Assembly: GCF_036206005.1 (NCBI RefSeq)
Contig: NZ_CP108143.1
Coordinates: forward strand, 5,113,501-5,177,500
DNA length: 64,000 nucleotides
DNA from: Streptomyces sp. NBC_00178
GTDB taxonomy: Bacteria > Actinomycetota > Actinomycetes > Streptomycetales > Streptomycetaceae
Direction: 5' to 3'
In this document: positions 8,745 to 16,717 of the stretch, in pieces
How the letters are laid out: each line of letters starts with the position of its first letter
How positions within the stretch are numbered: position 1 is the stretch's first letter
Notes under the pieces: model-generated
Seen by the model: the letters and a program-made list of their open reading frames with translations, nothing else
What the model was told of the DNA's origin: nothing
Database searches by the model: none
Position numbers and translations under genes: made by a program

Positions 8745-9453
8745 GGAATCACCTGGGGGTCGGAGCTCGGCATGCACGGTGCGCGACGTGGGCGTGAAGG
8801 GCTGACCGCGCGCGCCGCGATGGTGGGGTTGCGTCCTTTGTAGCTGCTCGGTCGTCGGCTGGCGGGCTGTGGGCATGGCCGCTCCTGTCCGCGTTCACTC
8901 GAATGGCACTCGAATGGCAGGTGCGCGGGGGATTCGGGCTCCGACCGGGGCACCTGGGGTGTGCAGCGCGGGACTGTTACCGGGGGAGCCTTCCCACCGT
9001 TCTCGGGCGGCCAACCCGGCGGTGTGTTAACTCCTGGGTGCAACCGGTGCACACGCACATGTCCGCGCGCCGGTCCTCCGGCGGTTTCGCGGGCACCTCC
9101 GAAGCCTTCCCTGTGGTGCGGGGTGCCACAAGTCCGCGTGAGGTGGGGAAATCAGCCATATCGCCCGTGACAGATGGGTACGCAACTGGCGCATCTGGCC
9201 CATGGGGCAGTCGAGGGAGAGGGAGCGTACGAGGGCCCGGTGACGGATGTGGCGTCAGGAACGGGCGGGGGACGGCGCGTACGGTGCAGCGCCGGTGACG
9301 GGGGCGGGCGGGACGGGCGGCCGGGGTCCCACTGAGCCGTCCGCGCGCCGTGGCCGCGTACGGCGGCACACGGCTACCGTCGAGGGTGACGGAGAGGGCG
9401 TCCACCGTCGTGCGTCCCCTCGGATCCGTACGTCCCCTGTAAAGGTGGGATAC
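8745..9453. promoter_or_regulatory. Divergent glgE/glgP control region
   Basis: This 709-base gap separates two divergent starts and must hold promoters for both glg units. Open frames extending into it from either side are low-complexity and lack family similarity. I see the 11-bp direct repeat listed separately and a lower-GC stretch around 9140-9180, but no promoter pair I would defend and no convincing small gene. Confidence 0.5.
8896..8917. repeat. Tandem 11-bp direct repeat upstream of glgE
   Basis: CACTCGAATGG occurs twice with no gap (8896-8906 and 8907-8917), 152 bases before the glgE start. The 11-base period is about one helical turn, so both copies face the same side of the DNA, as in some direct-repeat operators. 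There is no direct evidence that a protein binds. Confidence 0.5.
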
Positions 9454-12132
9454 GTGAAGGCCATTCGTCGATTCACCGTGCGTCCCGTCCTCCCCGAACC
9501 CCTGCGACCGCTCAGCGACCTCGCCCGCAACCTGCGCTGGTCCTGGCACACCGACACCCAAGAGCTGTTCCGGGCGGCCGACCCCGAGGGGTGGCGGCCC
9601 GCGGACGCCGACCCCGTCCGGCTGCTCGGTGCCGTCTCCGCCGCCCGGCTCTCCGAGCTGGCCGGGGACAGGAACTTCCTGGACCGCCTCGCCGAGGTGT
9701 CCGGGGACCTGAAGGAGTACCTCGGCGGCCCGAGGTGGTATCAGGACCAGCTCTCCCAGGGCGCGGAGCTCCCCGCGGCCATCGCCTACTTCTCCCCCGA
9801 GTTCGGGGTGACCGCAGCCCTGCCGCAGTACTCCGGAGGGCTCGGCATCCTGGCCGGCGACCACCTGAAGGCCGCCAGCGACCTGGGCGTACCCCTGATC
9901 GGGGTCGGCCTGCTCTACCGGCACGGCTACTTCCGCCAGAGCCTGTCCCGCGACGGCTGGCAGCAGGAGCACTACCCCGTCCTCGACCCCAACGAGCTGC
10001 CGCTCACCCTCCTGCGGGAGACCGACGGCACCCCCAGCCGGGTGGTGCTCGCGCTGCCCGGCGGCCGCTCGCTGTACGCCTGCGTCTGGCAGGCCCAGGT
10101 CGGTCGCGTGCCCCTGCTGCTCCTGGACTCCGACGTCGAGGAGAACGCCCCGGGCGAGCGCGACGTCACCGACCGGCTCTACGGCGGCGGCAGCGACCAC
10201 CGGCTGCTGCAGGAGATGCTGCTCGGCATCGGCGGGGTGCGCGCGGTGCGCACCTACTGCCGGCTGACCGGGCACCCGGCGCCCGAGGTGTTCCACACCA
10301 ACGAGGGCCACGCCGGATTCCTCGGCCTGGAGCGGATCAGGGAACTCTCCGAGACCGGACTGGACTTCGACGCCGCCATCGAGGTCGTGCGGGCCGGCGC
10401 GGTCTTCACCACGCACACCCCGGTCCCCGCCGGGATAGACCGCTTCGACCGCCAGCTCGTGGCCCGCCACTTCGGGGACGACGGCGAACTGCCCGGGGTC
10501 CCCGTGGACAAGGTCCTGCGCCTCGGCATGGAGACCCACGAGGGCGGCGAGCCCGGCCTCTTCAACATGGCGGTGATGGGACTGCGGCTCGCCCAGCGCG
10601 CCAACGGCGTCTCCACCCTGCACGGGGCCGTCAGCCGGGAGATGTTCTCCGGGCTGTGGCCGGGATTCGACCCCTCCGAGGTGCCGATCACCTCGGTGAC
10701 CAACGGCGTGCACGCGCCGACATGGGTCGCCCCCGAGGTTCTGCGGCTCGGAGCGGGCACATCCGGCTCCGCACGTGCGGAGAACACCGCGGCCGGAGCG
10801 GGGTCCGGCGCGGCGGACGGCGCCGGCGGCGGCCGGACCGGCACGCCCGGGGACCAGGGCGCCGTGACGACCGCCTCCGACCGCGAGATCTGGGACCTGC
10901 GCAGGGGTCTGCGCGAACAGCTCGTCACCGAGGTGCGCACACGTCTCCACGCCTCGTGGCGCCGTCGGGGCGCGGGCAGCGCCGAGCTCGGCTGGATCGA
11001 CGACGTCCTCGACCCCGACGTGCTGACCATCGGCTTCGCCCGCCGGGTGCCCTCGTACAAGCGCCTCACGCTCATGCTCCACGACCGTGACCGGCTGAGG
11101 GAACTGCTGCTCCACCCGACGCACCCGATCCAGATCGTCGTCGCCGGCAAGGCCCACCCCGCGGACGACGGCGGCAAGCGGCTGATCCAGGAACTGGTGC
11201 GTTTCGCCGACGACCCCCGGGTGCGCCACCGCATCGTCTTCCTGCCGGACTACGGCATGGCCATGGCCCAGAAGCTCTACCCGGGCTGCGACGTCTGGCT
11301 CAACAACCCGCTGCGCCCCCTGGAGGCGTGCGGTACGAGCGGGATGAAGGCGGCGCTGAACGGCTGCCTGAACCTGTCCGTGCGCGACGGATGGTGGGAC
11401 GAGTGGTTCGGGCCGGACTTCGGCTGGGCGATCCCCACCGCCGACGGCTCCGCCACCGGGGAGGAGCGGCGCGACGAGCTGGAGGCCAACGCCCTCTACG
11501 CGCTCATCGAGGACCGCGTCGCCCCGCGCTTCTACGACCGTAACGCCGACGACCTGCCCGAGCGGTGGATCGAGATGGTCCGCAGCACGCTGGTCACCCT
11601 GGGGCCCAAGGTCCTCGCGGGACGCATGGTGCGCGAGTACGTCGAGCGGCTCTACGCTCCGGCCGCCCGGGCCCGCCGGGCACTGGAGCCCGCGTCCGCC
11701 CGGGAGCTCGCCGCCTGGAAGTCCAGGATCCGCGCCGCCTGGCCGCAGGTCGCCGTCGACCACGTGGAGGCCGCGGCCGACACGGTCGTCGGGGACTCGG
11801 CGGAGCTCGGGTCCACCCTGGCGCTCCGGGTCCGGGTCGCCCTCGGCGGTCTCGACCCGGACGACGTGGAGGTGCAGGTCGTCGCCGGACGCGTGGACTC
11901 CGGCGACGCGATCGCCGAGGCCCGGACGTTTCCGCTGAAGCCGGCGGGCGGACACGACCTGGAGGACCGCTGGCTCTACGAGGGCCCGCTCGCCCTCGAC
12001 CGCACCGGCCCCTACGGATACACCGTGCGCGTCCTGCCCTCGCACCGGCTGCTCGCCTCGGGTGCGGAACTCGGCCTGGTCGTGGTGCCGAACGCGTCCA
12101 CGGGCGACGGCGGCGGGGTGCTCCTGCGCTGA
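9454..12132 (+). CDS. glgP: Alpha-glucan (maltodextrin/glycogen) phosphorylase
   Basis: An 892-residue phosphorylase releasing glucose-1-phosphate from alpha-1,4-glucan. The N-terminus (VRPVLPEPLRPLSDLARNLRWSW) is the DUF3417 type found in actinobacterial GlgP. The PLP-lysine segment EACGTSGMKAALNGCLN places the Schiff-base Lys near residue 632. The start is GTG 9454, 4 bases after AAAGGTGGGA. A Gly/Ala-rich linker of about 45 residues (around 430-475) interrupts the barrel region, and a beta-rich tail follows the catalytic core. It is divergent from glgE, so synthesis and breakdown of the same polymer can be controlled from one region. Confidence 0.95.
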   Translation: MKAIRRFTVRPVLPEPLRPLSDLARNLRWSWHTDTQELFRAADPEGWRPADADPVRLLGAVSAARLSELAGDRNFLDRLAEVSGDLKEYLGGPRWYQDQLSQGAELPAAIAYFSPEFGVTAALPQYSGGLGILAGDHLKAASDLGVPLIGVGLLYRHGYFRQSLSRDGWQQEHYPVLDPNELPLTLLRETDGTPSRVVLALPGGRSLYACVWQAQVGRVPLLLLDSDVEENAPGERDVTDRLYGGGSDHRLLQEMLLGIGGVRAVRTYCRLTGHPAPEVFHTNEGHAGFLGLERIRELSETGLDFDAAIEVVRAGAVFTTHTPVPAGIDRFDRQLVARHFGDDGELPGVPVDKVLRLGMETHEGGEPGLFNMAVMGLRLAQRANGVSTLHGAVSREMFSGLWPGFDPSEVPITSVTNGVHAPTWVAPEVLRLGAGTSGSARAENTAAGAGSGAADGAGGGRTGTPGDQGAVTTASDREIWDLRRGLREQLVTEVRTRLHASWRRRGAGSAELGWIDDVLDPDVLTIGFARRVPSYKRLTLMLHDRDRLRELLLHPTHPIQIVVAGKAHPADDGGKRLIQELVRFADDPRVRHRIVFLPDYGMAMAQKLYPGCDVWLNNPLRPLEACGTSGMKAALNGCLNLSVRDGWWDEWFGPDFGWAIPTADGSATGEERRDELEANALYALIEDRVAPRFYDRNADDLPERWIEMVRSTLVTLGPKVLAGRMVREYVERLYAPAARARRALEPASARELAAWKSRIRAAWPQVAVDHVEAAADTVVGDSAELGSTLALRVRVALGGLDPDDVEVQVVAGRVDSGDAIAEARTFPLKPAGGHDLEDRWLYEGPLALDRTGPYGYTVRVLPSHRLLASGAELGLVVVPNASTGDGGGVLLR

Positions 12133-12145
12133 CGTCCCGCGGCTG

Positions 12146-12182
12146 CGACGGGCCCGGCGTGCGTGCTGCGCCGGGCCCGTCG
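12146..12182 (+). terminator. Terminator after glgP
   Basis: A perfect 14 bp stem (12146-12159 with 12169-12182) around a 9-base loop lies 13 bases after the glgP stop. It separates glgP from the SpoIIE-type gene. Confidence 0.85.
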
Positions 12183-12324
12183 TCGTGCCCCGCTGTCCCA
12201 CGGGACGACCGGCAGGGGTTTTTTCGCCGTGATCTCGCTAACATGACAGCCCTGCCGGTGCTGCCCAGCAGCCACCGACGTGACGAGCGAGGCGTTCCCC
12301 CGGACGCGAGTGGAGGTCAGCACG

Positions 12325-14112
12325 GTGAACGGCGGCGGAGGCCGAGCGAGACGCCTGACCCGTCGGCCGGCCGCGAAGGGGGGTGTCTCCCGGCTGCTGC
12401 ACATCCGCCAGTCCGAGCCAGGCGCCCTGCGCGGCGACCGCTTCACCTCCGCGGTCCGGATGCGCTGGCTCAACGCGGCGAGTACCCGGATCGGCACGAG
12501 CCTCGACCTGGAGCGGACGGCCGAGGAGCTGGCCGCGTACAGCGTCCCGAGGCTCGCCGACGGTGCCGCCGTCGACCTGCTGGAGTCCGTGCTGCGCGGC
12601 GAGGAGGGCGAGCGGGTCACCGGCGCCGCGGTTCCCGTCACGCGGGCCATGGCGGTCCGGGCCATCGAGTCGCTGAAGGGGCTCGAACCCTCGCCCGTGG
12701 GTGAGGTCGTCGACCGCAGGGAGCGTCGCGAGACGCTGCTGACCACCGAGTGCCTGCGCAACGGCCGGCCCGTGCTGGTCAGCCGGATGACTCCGCGGGA
12801 CTACGAGCGCGTCACCCCCACCGCGAGCGCCGCGGTGGCCATGCGGCGCCAGGGCGTCCACAGCTACATGGCCGTGCCCCTGACCGCGCGCGGCGTCCTG
12901 CTGGGATCCGCGGACTTCGTGCGCGCCGGGGACAGCCCGCCCTTCAACCGCGCGGACCTGGACCTGGCGGGTCAGCTGGCTTCCATGGCGGCCGTCTTCA
13001 TAGACAACGCGCGGCTCTACGGGCGGGAGCGCGAGCACGTCGTCTCCCTCCAGCGTTCCCTGCTGCCGCGCGCCACCCCCCGCACACCGGGGCTGCGGGT
13101 GCACGCCCACTACGCCCCCGCCGTCGACGCGCACGGGGTGGGCGGCGACTGGTACGACGTGGTGGCGCTGCCCGGGGGCCGCACGGCGCTGGTCGTCGGT
13201 GACGTCACCGGCCACGGTCTGCCCGCCGCCGCCACCATGGGCCGGCTGCGGACCGTCGCCCGCACCCTCATGACGCTGGACATCGCGCCCGACCGGGTGC
13301 TGGCCCGGCTCGACCTCGCCACCCGCGACCTGGAGGACGACCAGGTCGCCACCTGCCTGTGCGCGGTGTACGACCCGGCGGACTCCAGCTACACGATCGC
13401 GAGCGCCGGGCATCCGCCGCCGCTGCTGGTCGACGCCGGCGGCACCGCCCGCTACGTCGACGTACCGGTCGGGGCGCCGCTGGGGGCGGGCGTCATCCCG
13501 TACGACCCGCTGCGGCTGCGCGGGCCGGTCGGCGCGCGGCTGGTCCTGTACACCGACGGGCTGATCAAGACGCGGACCGACGACGTGGACGTGCAGCTGG
13601 AGACGCTCCGGACGTCCGTCGCCACGATGCCACCCGAACTCCTGGATTCCGGGAAGCCGTTGACCTGCCCCCGGCCGGACGACGGCCGCTTCGACGAAGC
13701 GGTGCTGCTCGTCGCGGGGGGCCACGAGCTGCCCGCCGACGTGCGGCTGCGGGAGTGGGACCTGCCGACCGAGGGGAACCCCGCCTCCACGGCCCGCAAG
13801 CTCGTCACCGAGCAGCTCGCCCTGTGGGGTCTCGGCGAACTCGCGGACGTGACGGAGCTGGTCGTCAGCGAGCTCGTCGGCAACGCCCTGCGCTACGGCG
13901 GCGGGCCCGGCCGGCTCAGGCTGCTGCGCGACGAACGGCTCGTGGTGGAGCTCGCCGACACCGGTCCCGACCTGCCGCAGATCCAGCACGCCGACGTCAG
14001 CGACGAGGGCGGCCGGGGACTCCAGCTCATCAACCTGCTGTGCCGGAGCTGGGGTTCGTGCCGTACGGCGACCGGCAAGGTGGTCTGGGCCGAGCAGAAC
14101 ATCCCCGACTGA
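12325..14112 (+). CDS. GAF / PP2C (SpoIIE-type) phosphatase / HATPase regulator
   Basis: A 595-residue cytoplasmic signalling protein with three parts. A GAF-like sensor (about 50-230) is followed by an RsbU/SpoIIE-type PP2C phosphatase (about 240-445; VGGDWYDVV, GDVTGHGLPAA, YTDGLIKTRTDD), then an RsbW-type HATPase (about 460-590; N-box LVVSELVGNALRYG, then DEGGRGLQLI). Such proteins can dephosphorylate an anti-anti-sigma factor and also act as anti-sigma kinase. The last phosphatase metal motif reads GRFDEAVLL rather than the usual DDVALL. GTG 12325 was chosen because GGAGG lies 8 bases upstream; GTG 12280 has none. No sigma or anti-anti-sigma gene is adjacent. Confidence 0.9.
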   Translation: MNGGGGRARRLTRRPAAKGGVSRLLHIRQSEPGALRGDRFTSAVRMRWLNAASTRIGTSLDLERTAEELAAYSVPRLADGAAVDLLESVLRGEEGERVTGAAVPVTRAMAVRAIESLKGLEPSPVGEVVDRRERRETLLTTECLRNGRPVLVSRMTPRDYERVTPTASAAVAMRRQGVHSYMAVPLTARGVLLGSADFVRAGDSPPFNRADLDLAGQLASMAAVFIDNARLYGREREHVVSLQRSLLPRATPRTPGLRVHAHYAPAVDAHGVGGDWYDVVALPGGRTALVVGDVTGHGLPAAATMGRLRTVARTLMTLDIAPDRVLARLDLATRDLEDDQVATCLCAVYDPADSSYTIASAGHPPPLLVDAGGTARYVDVPVGAPLGAGVIPYDPLRLRGPVGARLVLYTDGLIKTRTDDVDVQLETLRTSVATMPPELLDSGKPLTCPRPDDGRFDEAVLLVAGGHELPADVRLREWDLPTEGNPASTARKLVTEQLALWGLGELADVTELVVSELVGNALRYGGGPGRLRLLRDERLVVELADTGPDLPQIQHADVSDEGGRGLQLINLLCRSWGSCRTATGKVVWAEQNIPD

Positions 14113-14116
14113 ACGC

Positions 14117-14201
14117 GGGACGGCCCGGGGGAAGCGAGCTTCCCCGGGCCGTCCCCTGTCCTTCGCGCCGTCCCGGGGACGCCTGGCCAGGCGTCCCCGG
14201 G
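14117..14201. terminator. Double terminator between convergent genes
   Basis: Two strong inverted repeats lie back to back. One has 14 bp arms (14117-14130 with 14142-14155). The other is a perfect 30-base palindrome (14172-14201) that folds to a stem of about 13 bp. They separate the rightward PP2C gene from the leftward protease and can serve both. Confidence 0.85.
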
Positions 14202-14208
14202 CAGTGCG

Positions 14209-16254
14209 TCAGAAGGTCAGCTTGACGCTGTTGAAGGTGCCGGTGTCGCCGGAGTAGGCGTCCTGGATCCTGAGGTTCCAGGTGCCGTTGGCCGCCTCGG
14301 ACGAGGCGTTGACCGTGTAGGTCGCCACCACGTTGTCAGCGGAGTCGCTGGACGAGGAGTTCTTCAGCCGGTACGCCGTGCCGTCCGGGGCCACCAGGTC
14401 GAGGACGAGGTCACCGCGGTAGGTGTGCGTGATGTTGACCGCCACCGACAGGGTGCTCGGCGCGTTGCCGGTGAGGCCGGTGACGACGACCGGGATGTTG
14501 GTGGTGCTGCGGTCGGCGAGGGCCTTCACTGTCGTGTTCTGGAAGACCTTGCCACCCGGGTCGGGGTCGCCGCCGCCGGGGCGCGAGCCCACGGCGATGC
14601 CGGCCCAGGCGTTGGCCACCGCGGTGTACTCGGCGCTGGAGGCGCCGTACAGCTCGGTCGCCACCGCCAGCGTGCCCGTGCGGGCCGCGGCGTAGTTCGT
14701 GGTGGAGGTGAACTTCGTGGTGAGCGCCTTGAACCAGATCTGCAGCGCCTTGTCCCGGCCGATGCCGGTCACCGGAAGGCCGTCCGACGTCGGGGAGTTG
14801 TAGCTCACCCCGTTCACGGTCTTCGCGCCGCTGCCCTCGGACAGCAGGTAGAAGAAGTGGTTGGCCGGGCCCGAGGAGTAGTGGACGTCGATCGAGCCGA
14901 GGCCGGAGTACCAGGAGTCCTTGGACGCCCCGTCCTTGCTCGGCTTGTCCATGTAACGCAGCGGCGTGCCGTCGCCGTTGATGTCGATCTTCTCGCCGAC
15001 GAGGTAGTCGCCCGGGTCCGTCGAGGTGTTGGAGTAGAACTCCACACCCGCCGCGAAGATGTCCGACGTGGCCTCGTTGAGGCCGCCCGACTCGCCGCTG
15101 TAGTTGAGACCCGCGGTGTTGGAGGTGACGCCGTGCGTCATCTCGTGGGCCGCCACGTCCAGCGAGGTCAGGGGTGCGGCGTTGCCGCTGCCGTCGCCGT
15201 ACGTCATGCAGAAGCAGCTGTCGGACCAGAAGGCGTTGACGTAGTTGTTGCCGTAGTGCACGCGCGAGTACGCGCCGACTCCGTCACCCCGGATGCCGGT
15301 GCGGCCCATCACGTTCTTGTAGAAGTCCCACGTCTCCGCGGCGCCGTAGTGCGCGTCGGCCCCGGCGGTCTCCGTGTTGGACGCACTGCCGTTGCCCCAG
15401 ACGTCGTCGGGGCCGGAGAACAGGGTCCCGGTGCCGGACGTGCCGCGGTTCAGGTTGTACGTCTTGTGGCTGCCGCGCGCGCTGTCCGTCAGGTTGTACG
15501 AGCTGCCGGAGCCCGAGGTGCCCAGCGTGACCGTGCCGCTGTACTGCGTGTTGCCCGTGCCGTTCTCGATGGCCTGCCACTCGAACAGCTTGGCGCCCGA
15601 CGAGGCGTCGGTGATGACGTGCAGCTCGTTCGGCGTGCCGTCGTGCTGGAGACCTCCGACCACGGTCTCGTACGCGAGCTGCGGGGTGCCGTTCGCCGCC
15701 CAGACGACCTTGCGCGGGGCCTTGCTCGCCTCGGTGCTCTTCGAGCCGTCCGCCCTGGCGGCGGTCAGGGCCTGCTTCTCGGCGGCGGCCGGCGCGACGT
15801 CCGCCGCGGTGCCGACGGCCTTCAGCTGCGCTCCGGTCGCCTTCGACGCCTTGGTGACGCCCTCGGTCCTCCCCGCCTTCGACTCGGCCACGACGAGGTC
15901 GCCGCCGAGGACCGGGAGCCCGTCGAGCGTGCGCTCGTAGCGGGTGTGGGTGGTGCCGTCGACGTCCTTGACGACATCCCGTACCACGAGCTTCTCCGTC
16001 GACCCGAGGCCGAGCTCCTTGGCGGTGGCCGCCTTGGTGGAGTTGGCCTCCCGGAGCAGTTCGGCCCGCTGGGCGGGGGAGAGCTTCGCGGGCAGCGCGC
16101 CGGGGTCGGCGCCCTTCACGGCGGCGGCCGGGGCCGCGGTCGCGCCTTCCGGGGCGGCCGTTGCGGCACCGCCCTGCATTCCTACGGCGAGGAGGGCTGC
16201 TGCGGCTATCAGAGCGCCGGTCGCGGTGGCACGACGGCTGGGCGTGGGTCTCAC
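14209..16254 (-). CDS. Secreted M4 (thermolysin-family) zinc metalloprotease with P-domain
   Basis: A 681-residue pre-pro-protease. The signal peptide (PSRRATATGALIAAAALLAVG, cleavage near ATAA-APEG) is followed by FTP and PepSY propeptide regions (about 50-220). The peptidase domain has HEMTHG near residue 370 and the downstream zinc ligand in GGLNEATSD. The C-terminal 110 residues are a convertase-type P-domain (HTYRGDLVLDLVAPDG). GTG 16254 was chosen because GAAGGAG lies 5 bases upstream; the frame opens 9 codons earlier without a site. It should be a self-activating extracellular neutral protease. It sits alone between terminators. Confidence 0.94.
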   Translation of the reverse strand: MRPTPSRRATATGALIAAAALLAVGMQGGAATAAPEGATAAPAAAVKGADPGALPAKLSPAQRAELLREANSTKAATAKELGLGSTEKLVVRDVVKDVDGTTHTRYERTLDGLPVLGGDLVVAESKAGRTEGVTKASKATGAQLKAVGTAADVAPAAAEKQALTAARADGSKSTEASKAPRKVVWAANGTPQLAYETVVGGLQHDGTPNELHVITDASSGAKLFEWQAIENGTGNTQYSGTVTLGTSGSGSSYNLTDSARGSHKTYNLNRGTSGTGTLFSGPDDVWGNGSASNTETAGADAHYGAAETWDFYKNVMGRTGIRGDGVGAYSRVHYGNNYVNAFWSDSCFCMTYGDGSGNAAPLTSLDVAAHEMTHGVTSNTAGLNYSGESGGLNEATSDIFAAGVEFYSNTSTDPGDYLVGEKIDINGDGTPLRYMDKPSKDGASKDSWYSGLGSIDVHYSSGPANHFFYLLSEGSGAKTVNGVSYNSPTSDGLPVTGIGRDKALQIWFKALTTKFTSTTNYAAARTGTLAVATELYGASSAEYTAVANAWAGIAVGSRPGGGDPDPGGKVFQNTTVKALADRSTTNIPVVVTGLTGNAPSTLSVAVNITHTYRGDLVLDLVAPDGTAYRLKNSSSSDSADNVVATYTVNASSEAANGTWNLRIQDAYSGDTGTFNSVKLTF

Positions 16255-16717
16255 GCGGACTCCTTCTGCGAGGGGGGTCACGGCCGACTGGGTGAGCCGA
16301 CCGGCAGAGCAGGCGGTGCGTGGAACGGGGGAAGAGTGCCAGCAGAAACCGGTGCGTGTCAGGACCGCGTCAATACAATGGCCGGAAGTCGTCCGTTGCC
16401 GGAAGTGCCGTGTTCGTTAAGCGGACGTTTCGCCCTGTGTCATCCCGGTGCTCTACGGGGGCTGCCGGAGCACCGGGGGGCCGGAAACGGCGGGAGGACT
16501 TGAGATTTCGTTCGAATCCGCGCCGTTCGAACAGGAACGCCCGCCGGAGGTGCGGAAACGGAGTCGGGGCGGCGTGGAACTGTGGCCAGTTCCACGCCGC
16601 CCCGAACGGCCGTTCAGAAGGAGCCGCAGGCACCGGGCGAGACGCCGTCCGGATGGACGGAACCGCGTGGTGCGAGTGACGGGTGCCGCCGCGCGGCGAC
16701 CACTCGCGTCACACGCG
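16255..16717. other. Intergenic region: protease promoter side and exporter 3' end
   Basis: No gene is seen in these 463 bases. From right to left: the exporter 3' flank; the terminator at 16566-16603; two copies of CGTTCGAA (16509-16516 and 16524-16531, 15 bp apart); and an inverted repeat CCCGGTGCTC/GAGCACCGGG (16444-16453 with 16468-16477). The last two lie 190-280 bases upstream of the protease and are possible operators. Confidence 0.5.
16566..16603 (-). terminator. Terminator after the heterodimeric ABC exporter
   Basis: A perfect 17 bp stem (16566-16582 with 16587-16603) closes on the 4-base loop TGGC, about 115 bases downstream of the last exporter stop on the minus strand. Confidence 0.85.

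Noticed and set aside
8977..12201. A 1074-codon open frame antisense to glgP
   Set aside because: It is a shadow of GC-rich codon bias: arginine, glycine and valine-rich, no domain, no ribosome binding site, and fully covered by a clear phosphorylase.
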